DNA of 26,879 nt, from the IMG/VR virus record IMGVR_UViG_3300023116_004122, positions 1 through 26,879 of that record; one strand, 5' to 3'. Shown here piece by piece: positions 20,217 to 26,856 of this stretch. Within the stretch, counting starts at the first letter, position 1. Each line of letters begins with the position of its first letter. A program made the position numbers and the translations under genes. The stretch is from a virus. The notes under the pieces are model-generated. The model had not been told where the DNA came from. It was given only the letters and a program-made list of their open reading frames with translations, and did no database searches.

Positions 20217-20653
20217 TGACTAGATTACAAGAAGCAATCGGTCTCGGGTTGGTTCTTGGTGCTCTACACGGGGCAGCACAAGCTGTCCCTGTAGTTCCTA
20301 ACTTCACCCAAGGCTCTATGACGAGTCATACCGAAACAACACAAACAATCACAGAGACCATCAACTCGATGGACTACTCTACTGGATATCAATATTCAGT
20401 GACAGGAACTGGGGTAGAAACTACAAGTGGTCAAATTAATCTACCCACTACACAATCAAGTAATAGTATAGACGGAGTGACTACAACATGGACTGGATTA
20501 CAAGGATCGCAAACCTGGAAGCAATCAAATCCTGGAGAAGCATTTCAGTTCACAGAAACTTATCAGGGACCAGGACTACAGAATCATACGATAATCCAAA
20601 GAGAAACAATCATAGAATCCGTAACGGACACTACAAGTATCTTCTCGCAGTAG
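20216..20653 (+). CDS. Exported Thr/Ser-rich protein (145 aa)
   Basis: ATG at 20216 overlaps the previous stop (TGATG). A signal peptide (about residues 1-23, ending GAAQA) is followed by a mature part rich in Thr, Ser and Gln with strand-like repeats (TETTQTITETINSMDY, GTGVETTSGQINLP, TTTWTGLQGSQTW). No domain is recognised. Its last 166 bases lie within the long open frame of the third plus-strand gene, so either that gene starts much later or the overlap is real. Confidence 0.75.
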   Translation: MTRLQEAIGLGLVLGALHGAAQAVPVVPNFTQGSMTSHTETTQTITETINSMDYSTGYQYSVTGTGVETTSGQINLPTTQSSNSIDGVTTTWTGLQGSQTWKQSNPGEAFQFTETYQGPGLQNHTIIQRETIIESVTDTTSIFSQ

Positions 20654-21321
20654 TATGTTATGGACTACTATCGCCGTCTCAAGCACTGGGTCAGTCTGTG
20701 GGTGGTGTTAGCGCCACTGCTAATCCTGTTGCTAACTCTTCAGGCTCTGTTACTAACCAGGCAATACAGGTTTTACAAGGCCCGTACATCACAAACACTT
20801 ACGGCGGTGGGATCCAGTGTCAGGGTCCTACACTAAACATTACACCTTATGTAACTGGTAGTATGTCTGCTGCCAAACCATACGAACCATATTACCTTGA
20901 TCCAGTCTATGATGTTTCAGATTTGGACGATGATGGAAGAATTGATAATCCTGGAGATGTATTATTTTTCAAAAATACGAGAACTGGACAGAAAGATAAT
21001 TACAATTTATCCGTAGGATTTTCTGCAACTTGGTCTAAACCACTTGATACTAAACTTCAAGACCAATGTAAACAAGCAGCAGCAACACAGATTGCTTTAC
21101 AGAAACAACTGACTGCTAACAAGAGGCTTGACTTTGAACTCGCTCGTCTCAAGACCTGTGGAAATCTAATGAAGGAGGGTATTCTATTCACTCCTGGCAC
21201 AGAGATGGCAAAGTTATGTGCTGATGTGACAGTGATGAATAAGAATGCAATTGCTCCACACCGACATTCTATTCCCGCTCCCGCCTCTGTAACTGGCGTC
21301 TCTCAAACACAGACAAAATAG
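20488..21321 (+). CDS. Exported conserved phage protein with uncertain start
   Basis: The open frame from ATG 20488 has 277 codons, but the first 50 or so overlap the previous gene. The natural signal-peptide-like segment YLLAVVCYGLLSPSQALG begins only at about 20629 and has no ATG, GTG or TTG just before it. The mature part (from about QSVGGVSATANPVANSSG, 20690) has an acidic DLDDDGRID loop that could bind calcium, a Cys-containing core and a charged helix QLTANKRLDFELARLKTCG. Expression may use a rare start, a frameshift from the upstream gene, or the long overlap. The 3' end overlaps a convergent gene by 53 bases. Confidence 0.7.
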   Translation: MDWITRIANLEAIKSWRSISVHRNLSGTRTTESYDNPKRNNHRIRNGHYKYLLAVVCYGLLSPSQALGQSVGGVSATANPVANSSGSVTNQAIQVLQGPYITNTYGGGIQCQGPTLNITPYVTGSMSAAKPYEPYYLDPVYDVSDLDDDGRIDNPGDVLFFKNTRTGQKDNYNLSVGFSATWSKPLDTKLQDQCKQAAATQIALQKQLTANKRLDFELARLKTCGNLMKEGILFTPGTEMAKLCADVTVMNKNAIAPHRHSIPAPASVTGVSQTQTK

Positions 21322-21925
21322 GTGGATGTTTCCCCCTTGCCTTATTAATCTTATCAATAATCTTTTTGACAGCAGGTTTAATTAACTTCAATAGAAACTC
21401 TGCTATTGGTTTTCCAAAGACTGCTGCCCCTGCTGCTGCTACGGCAATAGTAACCGTTGTTGAAACTTCTTGTGGTGATGGCAAGTATTCTTCTACCCAA
21501 GTAGGTTCTTCTGGAACTTCTACAACTTCCTTCTTTGGTTCCTCTTTTATGATGGGAACAGGAGTTTTGTTAATCTCTGGAATTACTGGTGTTTCGGGAA
21601 TCTCTGGTACATTTCCATCAACTTCAGGAACAGGTTCTGGCGGACCAGTCATTACCATCCCCTCTGGTTCATAATCAATAGGATCAAATGATGGAACCTG
21701 ACCATCACATAAAGTATAAGTTCCATTCGGATCATCCTTAACCAAACCAGGACCGTTAGGATTGTACTCAACGCATCCTGGTATATCAACAATAGGACTA
21801 CCAATAGTCACAGTAACCGGAGGAGACTGTGGAATTGCTACTGGAAGTCCAGTAAAAATATCCCGTACTGGTGGAACACCAATATCTTTTATCTCACCAA
21901 TTCTTACATCACGAATTTCAGGCAT
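21269..21925 (-). CDS. Proline-rich protein with C-terminal membrane anchor (218 aa)
   Basis: The first two thirds are rich in Pro, Val, Glu and Ile (for example EPVPEVDGNVPEIPETPVIP), an extended linker type. A hydrophobic segment follows (TTVTIAVAAAGAAVFG, about 156-171) and then a strongly basic C-terminal tail (KLIKPAVKKIIDKINKARGK). The layout suggests an extended stalk anchored in a membrane or virion. ATG at 21925 overlaps the upstream 35-residue gene as TGATG. The 3' end is convergent and overlaps the plus-strand gene by 53 bases. Function unknown. Confidence 0.7.
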   Translation of the reverse strand: MPEIRDVRIGEIKDIGVPPVRDIFTGLPVAIPQSPPVTVTIGSPIVDIPGCVEYNPNGPGLVKDDPNGTYTLCDGQVPSFDPIDYEPEGMVMTGPPEPVPEVDGNVPEIPETPVIPEINKTPVPIIKEEPKKEVVEVPEEPTWVEEYLPSPQEVSTTVTIAVAAAGAAVFGKPIAEFLLKLIKPAVKKIIDKINKARGKHPPILSVFERRQLQRRERE

Positions 21926-22032
21926 CAGTCCCTAAAGATATTTGAAATAGCAGTAAACAGATGAAAGAAAATTACATACAAGAAGAACTTATCTTGATTG
22001 TCATTTCTCTTTTTTGCTGGAGATCTAGCCAT
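21925..22032 (-). CDS. Tiny single-pass membrane protein (35 aa)
   Basis: The ORF has ATG at 22032 and TGA at 21925, joined as TGATG to the next gene. The product has a basic start (MARSPAKKRN) and one hydrophobic helix (FFLYVIFFHLFTAI). The start-stop coupling and the membrane pattern support a real gene; no Shine-Dalgarno is visible. Confidence 0.55.
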   Translation of the reverse strand: MARSPAKKRNDNQDKFFLYVIFFHLFTAISNIFRD

Positions 22033-22072
22033 GTCAAATCGTACTACATCAATACTATTTAACAATTATTAA

Positions 22073-22306
22073 TTAAAACGGAATTACACCGCCAGTTTTT
22101 GTTGGCATTTCAGGAATTTCTGGGAGTGCAGAATCAATCATTCCTGGAAGAGACTCTGTGATTGTCTTTGTAATCTCTTCTGTTACTTTAGTACGGACAT
22201 CCTCAATCATTGCATCTTTATTTACATAAAGATAGTATCCACCACCCAAAACACCCAAAGAAACTAAACCAGATAAAAGTGCTATTGTGTTGACTAATTT
22301 TTGCAT
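22073..22306 (-). CDS. Small membrane-anchored protein (77 aa)
   Basis: An N-terminal membrane helix (TIALLSGLVSLGVLGGGYYLYV, about 7-28) is followed by an amphipathic helix (KVTEEITKTITESLPGMIDS) and a Pro-rich end. The start overlaps the upstream 52-residue gene by 13 bases. The architecture suggests an inner-membrane anchor with a soluble helix; function unknown. Confidence 0.75.
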   Translation of the reverse strand: MQKLVNTIALLSGLVSLGVLGGGYYLYVNKDAMIEDVRTKVTEEITKTITESLPGMIDSALPEIPEMPTKTGGVIPF

Positions 22307-22452
22307 GGAATTTCTCCGTATGCTAATGGTTCCATCTCATTCAATATTTCATGTAATCTTTCGTATTCATCTTTATAAGATGGATTACCACGCATATTTT
22401 TTTGGTATTTTCTCACAATGGTAAAAACTTCTTGCCATTGTCTTTGTTCCAT
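22294..22452 (-). CDS. Small hypothetical protein (52 aa)
   Basis: I placed the start at ATG 22452, right after the nuclease stop, because GGAG lies at the proper distance (GGTGGAGTAAAATG); the longer frame up to 22554 lies inside the nuclease gene. The product (MEQRQWQEVFTIVRKYQKN...) is soluble, helical and charged, with a CKN end. No domain recognised. Confidence 0.7.
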   Translation of the reverse strand: MEQRQWQEVFTIVRKYQKNMRGNPSYKDEYERLHEILNEMEPLAYGEIPCKN

Positions 22453-22453
22453 T

Positions 22454-22915
22454 TTACTCCACCAGGGTTCCGTGTGCTCTTCTGATTTCACGAAGTTCTT
22501 CAAAGTTCTTTTGTTTGGTTCCACCGTCGTATGACCAAGCATAACCTTCTTCAATCATTTGCTCGTTGAGAGAGACTTCTGCGTCTCCGATGTAGAGCCA
22601 TCCCAGGAGTCTACCGTATTTACCAACACCCCCAACAAGCTCAGTCCTAATAACGAGGTCATCATCACCAGCGATAGCACCGTGGAGTTTCTCTTCGAGC
22701 CAGTGGGTTGCATCGTAACCAAGAGCCTTTTCTTCTTCGTCCTTAGTTCGTTTTTCAGGCGTATCGACTCCTGCCACTCTGACCCTTTCTTTCTTATAAA
22801 GATCGAAACCCAGGTCAATAGTGACATCGATAGTGTCTCCGTCTACAACCCTATTTATTTCCACTACTCGGAAATTATAGCAGGACTTCCTGCTAGGTGG
22901 TATCATTGCTCCCAT
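22454..22915 (-). CDS. Staphylococcal-nuclease-type (thermonuclease) nuclease
   Basis: The 153-residue protein shows the SNase fold landmarks: RVVDGDTIDV (22-31), RVRVAGVDTPE (44-54), with the arginine and the Asp/Glu of the calcium and catalytic site, and GKYGRLLGWLY (98-108). The family cleaves DNA and RNA with calcium. No signal peptide is seen, so it would act in the cytoplasm, possibly in host DNA breakdown. ATG 22915 overlaps the upstream 35-residue gene as TAATG. Confidence 0.9.
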   Translation of the reverse strand: MGAMIPPSRKSCYNFRVVEINRVVDGDTIDVTIDLGFDLYKKERVRVAGVDTPEKRTKDEEEKALGYDATHWLEEKLHGAIAGDDDLVIRTELVGGVGKYGRLLGWLYIGDAEVSLNEQMIEEGYAWSYDGGTKQKNFEELREIRRAHGTLVE

Positions 22916-23022
22916 TACTTCTTCTTGCCTCCGTTTTTAGCTTTCTTTGCTGTTGCGTTGCCCTGGTTCTGCTTCTTGTTGTTTGCAGTTCCCTTCTTGC
23001 CCTTGTTCGGACTCTTGGACAT
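22915..23022 (-). CDS. Tiny Lys/Asn/Gly-rich basic protein (35 aa)
   Basis: ATG at 23022, TAA at 22917-22915 overlapping the nuclease ATG (TAATG). The product (MSKSPNKGKKGTANNKKQNQ...GGKKK) is extremely basic and disordered, as in small DNA-associated or packaged proteins. It overlaps the 69-residue membrane-protein gene over 86 bases in another frame. The coupling overlap with the nuclease supports it. Confidence 0.55.
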   Translation of the reverse strand: MSKSPNKGKKGTANNKKQNQGNATAKKAKNGGKKK

Positions 23023-23146
23023 CTTCTTCTAGTTCCTTAAATGATAGGCGTAGAATATATATGACACAATATGCCGTAAATACGAGTCCACAGCATAAAA
23101 GTATAATGACTGACCACACTGGGTCGTTTAATTCTCTAGCAGTCAT
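22937..23146 (-). CDS. Small membrane protein with acidic tail (69 aa)
   Basis: From ATG 23146 (the frame to 23185 lies inside the upstream gene) the product has a membrane helix (VWSVIILLCCGLVFTAYCVI, about 9-28), then a charged tail rich in Glu and Gln (ELEEDVQESEQGQEG). The start overlaps the upstream gene by 11 bases. The last 86 bases also encode the start of the basic 35-residue protein in another frame. Confidence 0.65.
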   Translation of the reverse strand: MTARELNDPVWSVIILLCCGLVFTAYCVIYILRLSFKELEEDVQESEQGQEGNCKQQEAEPGQRNSKES

Positions 23147-23771
23147 TGAAAGCAGACCCCACTTCAGAACCAATATCAGATCCAACTTTTTGTCCCAGAA
23201 GCACCGCCCATCCTGCTGCTAACCATCCCACATAAGGAATACTAGTCAGAGCAGGAGCAAGTCCTGTTGCAATACTAGCGCCTGCCATTGCACCTTGACT
23301 GCGTGCTCCAGCGTCCGCCCGAATACACTCTTCTGTTTTTGCAAGTGTCTTTCCCTCACCATCAACGGCACCTCCTGTATTGCGAGTGCCATTCATAGTA
23401 TATTCATCTCTACGATATTCACTTCTCTTCTCATTTCCACCACCAAATAATCCTTTTTTATTTCTATCCAATTCCATAGATCTCTCAGATGATAAGACCT
23501 TAGGATCATTTGCTTTATAATCTATAGAATAACCTTCCTTACTAACATTCACATTCCAAGAAGAATATGGCCCAGTAGGAAGGTTTATATTTGGATATTG
23601 TGGTCGATCAGCATACTTCTCAACCATTTTCATCAAGTGTCCAAGAACACCTATATGAGCAATACCAACAGCAGCACCTAAACCAAGTGCAATTAGTTTT
23701 ATTGCCGATGGTTTTTGTTTTGGTGTTTCCACGATTGTTTCCTCAATAGGTTGTTTCTTGGACTTCCACAT
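23136..23771 (-). CDS. Membrane protein with glycine-rich C-terminal helix (211 aa)
   Basis: After a short cytoplasmic-type N terminus there is a first hydrophobic helix (LIALGLGAAVGIAHIGVLG, about 26-44), a polar middle with NEKRSEYRRDEY, and a C-terminal Ala/Gly-rich hydrophobic part (GAMAGASIATGLAPAL ... YVGWLAAGWAVLLG) ending VGSDIGSEVGSAFNDC. This glycine-zipper-like end could insert in membranes. The start directly overlaps the neighbour by one base. No family assigned; a virion or membrane role is possible. Confidence 0.72.
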   Translation of the reverse strand: MWKSKKQPIEETIVETPKQKPSAIKLIALGLGAAVGIAHIGVLGHLMKMVEKYADRPQYPNINLPTGPYSSWNVNVSKEGYSIDYKANDPKVLSSERSMELDRNKKGLFGGGNEKRSEYRRDEYTMNGTRNTGGAVDGEGKTLAKTEECIRADAGARSQGAMAGASIATGLAPALTSIPYVGWLAAGWAVLLGQKVGSDIGSEVGSAFNDC

Positions 23772-24082
23772 TAGTCTTTCTTAGGTTCTACTGCAGATAC
23801 AACTTCTGGTTCTTTCTTTGCCACTGTTTTACCATTTCCACCTCCCGCCTTAGCAGGAGAAAGTCCAAATGCAGCAAGTGATCCAGAGAAAACTGATGCG
23901 ATAAAGGTAGGGTCAAAATCAAGAATTTTTTGACCGTTTGGTAGTCTAACGTAGCTAAACGTGAGAAGAGATGCAGACCATATAAGTACAACAACTTTCA
24001 CTAAATTACCCAAAACTTCACCTTTATCTTCATGATCGTGGTGGTCTTTCTCTTCTACTTTTGCTTTGGGTTTACCGAGCAT
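23771..24082 (-). CDS. Small membrane protein (103 aa)
   Basis: A charged His/Glu/Asp-rich N terminus (KVEEKDHHDHEDKGE) precedes a hydrophobic helix (NLVKVVVLIWSASLLTF, about 26-42) and a second hydrophobic stretch (FIASVFSGSLAAFGLSP), ending in a Lys/Glu tail. This suggests a two-helix membrane protein. It has its own late promoter (AATAAATA 22 bases upstream), is followed by an overlapping membrane-protein gene, and is probably made late. Function unknown. Confidence 0.75.
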   Translation of the reverse strand: MLGKPKAKVEEKDHHDHEDKGEVLGNLVKVVVLIWSASLLTFSYVRLPNGQKILDFDPTFIASVFSGSLAAFGLSPAKAGGGNGKTVAKKEPEVVSAVEPKKD

Positions 24083-24103
24083 TTGTAGAGAGTAAGGCTC
24101 TGC

Positions 24104-24111
24104 TATTTATT
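24104..24111 (-). promoter_or_regulatory. Late promoter AATAAATA
   Basis: A minus-strand late-type element 22 bases upstream of the ATG at 24082, inside the last codons of the metalloprotease-like gene. It shows the same spacing as the perfect elements at 19666 and 26849. Confidence 0.65.
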
Positions 24112-24772
24112 TGATAAAACCCTCTTCACGCAACCACTTCTCAGTTAGTGGTGTTGGTTTGTAGTCAGTCCACATCGTGCCAGCAGCACAAGACTTCAAT
24201 GCCTTAGCAGTCATACCCTCAGTCTTACCTGCCCACTTTGCCTCTGCTTCCCAGGGCACAGCAGACTTAGGGTAACTCTCTTCTACAATCTCACGCCAGA
24301 GTTTAGGCACATCTTCTTCTGGTTTGATAATAGCAATCATACTATTCTTAATAGTGCCTGCCATACAGTCCTGTGCAGCGTGCCAACCTTCATGACGCAT
24401 CACAGTCATAAGAACAGAAGGACGCTTCATGAAAGCATCATTCAAATAAAAATTGTTGGACACCGTATGGTAAACACCACGATGCCCAACAGGGAAATAT
24501 TTTTCTGCTCCTAGAAAAACCATAACTCCGATTTTATCAAGGGATACCAGCATCGAGTCAAACTCGTCAGCAATAGCATCAAAATCAGAATCAGGATACT
24601 CTTTACGAATATCGTTGATACTTTGGATTCTTCGAACATCTTTGGTGCATTCTCGTGTAATCATGCAACCCATAGAATCCATACTATAGAATCCTTTTGA
24701 GATCTTACCTTCTGCCAAAACTGCAGTAGTCAGAAGACAAGATCCCAATAAACCAAATAAAAGTTTTTTCAT
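24107..24772 (-). CDS. Exported HEGWH putative zinc metalloprotease (221 aa)
   Basis: A signal peptide (MKKLLFGLLGSCLLTTAVLA, cleavage near 20) is followed by a 200-residue mature part. The helix VMRHEGWHAAQDC (124-136) has the HExxH zinc motif, and the WEAEAKWAG segment (174-182) offers Glu as third ligand, a gluzincin-like arrangement. Cysteines at 36, 42, 136 and 194 may form disulfides in the periplasm. The substrate is unknown; envelope proteins or peptidoglycan-linked proteins during lysis are possible. ATGA joins it to the gene before it. Confidence 0.72.
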   Translation of the reverse strand: MKKLLFGLLGSCLLTTAVLAEGKISKGFYSMDSMGCMITRECTKDVRRIQSINDIRKEYPDSDFDAIADEFDSMLVSLDKIGVMVFLGAEKYFPVGHRGVYHTVSNNFYLNDAFMKRPSVLMTVMRHEGWHAAQDCMAGTIKNSMIAIIKPEEDVPKLWREIVEESYPKSAVPWEAEAKWAGKTEGMTAKALKSCAAGTMWTDYKPTPLTEKWLREEGFIK

Positions 24773-24948
24773 GACGTATAATACGCTTTGTAGTATTTAA
24801 CCAATCCAGCAGTGGTTACATTTCCTTTAGCGATCCATTCATCAACACACTCATACATTGATGTATTTTTATTGTCCTGACCAAAAGTTTTAAAGAGAAC
24901 TTCAATAGATTGTTCTCGAAGCTTCATCTGCTCTCTGGTGTAATCCAT
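24769..24948 (-). CDS. Small conserved protein (59 aa), paralogue of the one near psbA
   Basis: ATG at 24948 overlaps the upstream stop (TAATG), and the TGA at 24769 overlaps the metalloprotease start (ATGA), so it is coupled on both sides. The product begins MDYTREQMKLREQ and ends GNVTTAGLVKYYKAYYTS. It matches the 73-residue product at 691-912 in the helix (Y..E.M.LR) and the C-terminal GN..T.G.V.YYKAYY. Function unknown; the conserved Cys-Asp/His-x-Trp region (CVDEWIAKGN) may be functional. Confidence 0.75.
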   Translation of the reverse strand: MDYTREQMKLREQSIEVLFKTFGQDNKNTSMYECVDEWIAKGNVTTAGLVKYYKAYYTS

Positions 24949-25352
24949 TAATTAAATTGCCCCATACCAGTACCAGAGTTCCAACCACCAGGACCAGACT
25001 GAAAATTTTCAGATCCACCAGGAAGTTCTTCTTTCCAAGTGCCCCAATACTTAGAAGCACGCTCATACATCATTTGGTGGATATTTTCTGATTCTTTCTT
25101 AGGTTGTGCTGCCTCTACAATTCGTTGCTCTTCAATTTTTTGAGCAACGTGCTTTTCATAGGCAACCACCTTTTCACTCTTCACAGGCTTAGAAAACCAA
25201 GAATCAAAAGGAGTAACAACAGGGGCAACAACTCCTGTGTAAGTCGGTTGTTTCTTTTCAGATTTTTTAGGAGTATCTTCAATGAACTCACTCTTGGGAA
25301 TAAACACTTTCTTAACGTATTTAATACCCTTCTTAATTACTTTCTTAATCAT
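24948..25352 (-). CDS. Basic N-terminus, Gly-rich C-terminus protein (134 aa)
   Basis: The first 30 residues are very basic (MIKKVIKKGIKYVKKVFIPK), the middle has Pro/Val/Glu stretches, and the C terminus is Gly/Ser/Asn-rich (GGSENFQSGPGGWNSGTG). No membrane segment or enzymatic motif is visible. The start overlaps the lysozyme-like gene by 4 bases. A structural or DNA-associated role is only suggested by composition. Confidence 0.7.
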   Translation of the reverse strand: MIKKVIKKGIKYVKKVFIPKSEFIEDTPKKSEKKQPTYTGVVAPVVTPFDSWFSKPVKSEKVVAYEKHVAQKIEEQRIVEAAQPKKESENIHQMMYERASKYWGTWKEELPGGSENFQSGPGGWNSGTGMGQFN

Positions 25353-25960
25353 GCCCAGACAAGTCGTTTAGTATAGTTATAAGCGTATTGTTCACGATAC
25401 CCTTTGATGCCCCAACCTAACCAGTAATAAGCAGGAACCATGTACTGATGAACAGGTTGTCCAGCACCCTCAAACTCTGGAAGAACTTTTTGAAAATGCG
25501 ACTCATTTATCATATAACGAGTCTGTCCTTCAATGCTGCTAGGATTGCAACCATATTTCTTACAGAATTTTCCCAGACCCGTGTATCTGTTGTAGGTAGT
25601 CCATTGAATAAGTCCGTATCCACCACGATAACACTTCTCATAAGGAACGATAGCACCTCCCTCACACACATTAGGACGGAAACCAGACTCTGACTTGATA
25701 TTGCCCATGATCGTTGCAAGGGCATTACGGTCTCTAATCTTTGTACTCTCTTGGAGTTTTTCTAAAACATACTTTTCATTAGGATTGCAACCAGGACACT
25801 TCCAAGATTTTTCTACAACCTCAATTGGAACTGCCTTACCATTATCAACTTTTACATCTACCATTGCAACTTGGGGTGGTGCTTTGATTTCAGAAATCGT
25901 CGGATAAGCACACGCTGCACCAGTTGTTGCAAGAATTGTAGCAATAATTTTGTTAAACAT
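25349..25960 (-). CDS. Exported phage-tail-lysozyme-like protein (203 aa)
   Basis: From ATG 25960 the protein has a signal peptide (MFNKIIATILATTGAACA, about 1-18); the frame to 25987 is unsupported. The core ATIMGNIKSESGFRP (82-96, Glu91 as likely catalytic acid) and GGYGLIQWTTYNR (113-125) match the phage tail lysozyme family (Phage_lysozyme2), whose members have glycan-strand cleavage activity. Cysteine pairs (C55/C58, C99/C110, C133/C138) suit an oxidising compartment. A periplasmic peptidoglycan-degrading role at lysis is likely. Confidence 0.8.
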   Translation of the reverse strand: MFNKIIATILATTGAACAYPTISEIKAPPQVAMVDVKVDNGKAVPIEVVEKSWKCPGCNPNEKYVLEKLQESTKIRDRNALATIMGNIKSESGFRPNVCEGGAIVPYEKCYRGGYGLIQWTTYNRYTGLGKFCKKYGCNPSSIEGQTRYMINESHFQKVLPEFEGAGQPVHQYMVPAYYWLGWGIKGYREQYAYNYTKRLVWA

Positions 25961-26020
25961 TAAATCGATTGAACTCAGCATCCGCATAGAGATAAAATCT
26001 CTGTCGGCACAAGTCTATGT

Positions 26021-26049
26021 AGCATAACATTAAACCCGCACCGTGTCAA
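26021..26049 (-). promoter_or_regulatory. Sigma70-type promoter before the lysozyme-like operon
   Basis: TTGACA (26049-26044), a 17-base spacer and TATGCT (26026-26021) on the minus strand lie inside the end of the 53-residue gene. The leader contains AGAGAT-TTT-ATCTCT (26002-25988), a perfect 6-bp hairpin, before the ATG at 25960. Confidence 0.65.
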
Positions 26050-26191
26050 ACCTGTCAGGGAGTGCTGACCCAAACTCTGGGAAATAAGTTCTGAAAAGTT
26101 GACTTGCTTCAATATGCTGGCCATCATCAACCAACTTTTCACATTCTTTAAGTATTTTCTTTTTAAAACTGTCTGATGCTCCGTTAGTCAT
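26030..26191 (-). CDS. Small hypothetical protein (53 aa)
   Basis: ATG at 26191 has AGGAGA seven bases upstream and overlaps the end of the preceding gene. The product (MTNGASDSFKKKILKECEKL ... VRV) looks helical and soluble. Good ribosome site and overlap make it a likely real gene; no domain is recognised. Confidence 0.7.
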   Translation of the reverse strand: MTNGASDSFKKKILKECEKLVDDGQHIEASQLFRTYFPEFGSALPDRFDTVRV

Positions 26192-26390
26192 CCGTGTCTC
26201 CTAAGTATTCTAGTGAATAGATTTCATGATCTTCGATTTCTGGATCTAACCATTCGTAGAATTCGGCTTTAATAGCGTGTGCATCTTCTATTGTATCCAC
26301 AACATCATAAGTAGGAATTTCACAAAGAGTATGTATACGATCTATTGCCCAATCATGTGTCGCTGATAGAGTGTCTTCCAAAGTTACCAT
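26184..26390 (-). CDS. Small acidic hypothetical protein (68 aa)
   Basis: I start at ATG 26390, since the longer frame to 26471 lies inside the endonuclease gene. The product (MVTLEDTLSATHDWAIDRIH ... EYLGDTDD) is acidic, without membrane segments. It overlaps the endonuclease by 38 bases and the next gene by 8. Function unknown. Confidence 0.65.
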   Translation of the reverse strand: MVTLEDTLSATHDWAIDRIHTLCEIPTYDVVDTIEDAHAIKAEFYEWLDPEIEDHEIYSLEYLGDTDD

Positions 26391-26826
26391 AATCTTTTCG
26401 CATGTAGCGTCCAAGGATGTTACTATTGTAGTACGCTGGACTGCCGTCGTCAAGTGCCTCAGATAAGACATTATTTAAGAATAACTGTTTTGTTTCCTCA
26501 AAATTACAATTACCCTTCGTGGTGTGGAGACTTATTATTTCTCTATTGAAAGTCTCTTTACCGTATTTTTTTAAATCCTCTTTTAATTCTGGGCAAGAAC
26601 CGTAATACTTCTTCCAATCCGATTCTTGTTTTACTTTTCTTTTTTTACCCGGTGGTTTTCTGAACGACCAAAAATACTTTCTACCAATGTAACGTCGTGA
26701 GTTGGACTTATTGGTAATGAGATAAACAAACCCGAAGTAATCCCCAATATCATTACTATCAAAAGGTTTGTTATCAAATGTCCATGGATTCTCATAACTT
26801 ACATCATTATTTATGCCTAAGCTCAT
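26353..26826 (-). CDS. GIY-YIG-type putative endonuclease (157 aa)
   Basis: The protein shows the GIY-YIG pattern as FVYLIT (33-38) and RYIGRKYF (45-52), a basic stretch PPGKKRKVKQESDWKKYYGS (58-77), KKYGKETFNREII (86-98) and a candidate metal-binding Glu in NFEETKQLF (108-116). It is related in layout to phage Seg-type endonucleases, though no DNA-binding repeat domain is evident. The first 30 residues form an extra N-terminal lead. A late promoter lies 23 bases upstream. Whether it is a free homing endonuclease or a conserved phage nuclease cannot be told. Confidence 0.8.
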   Translation of the reverse strand: MSLGINNDVSYENPWTFDNKPFDSNDIGDYFGFVYLITNKSNSRRYIGRKYFWSFRKPPGKKRKVKQESDWKKYYGSCPELKEDLKKYGKETFNREIISLHTTKGNCNFEETKQLFLNNVLSEALDDGSPAYYNSNILGRYMRKDYGNFGRHSISDT

Positions 26827-26848
26827 CTTATAGAACTCAATGAGCTAT

Positions 26849-26856
26849 TATTTATC
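26849..26856 (-). promoter_or_regulatory. Late promoter GATAAATA
   Basis: A T4-type late element on the minus strand, 23 bases upstream of the endonuclease ATG, matching TATAAATA in seven of eight positions. Confidence 0.65.

Noticed and set aside
20488-20653. Classical -1 frameshift signal joining the second and third plus-strand genes
   Set aside because: No X-XXY-YYZ slippery heptamer was seen in the overlap, so frameshifting is kept only as one possibility.
21366-21674. 102-codon plus-strand frame, Thr/Ser/Gly-rich
   Set aside because: It mirrors the Pro/Glu-rich minus-strand gene; its simple composition follows from the antisense of a low-complexity region, and there is no ribosome site.
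22852-22859. AATAAATA on the minus strand as a late promoter
   Set aside because: It lies within the nuclease coding sequence, far from any following start codon.
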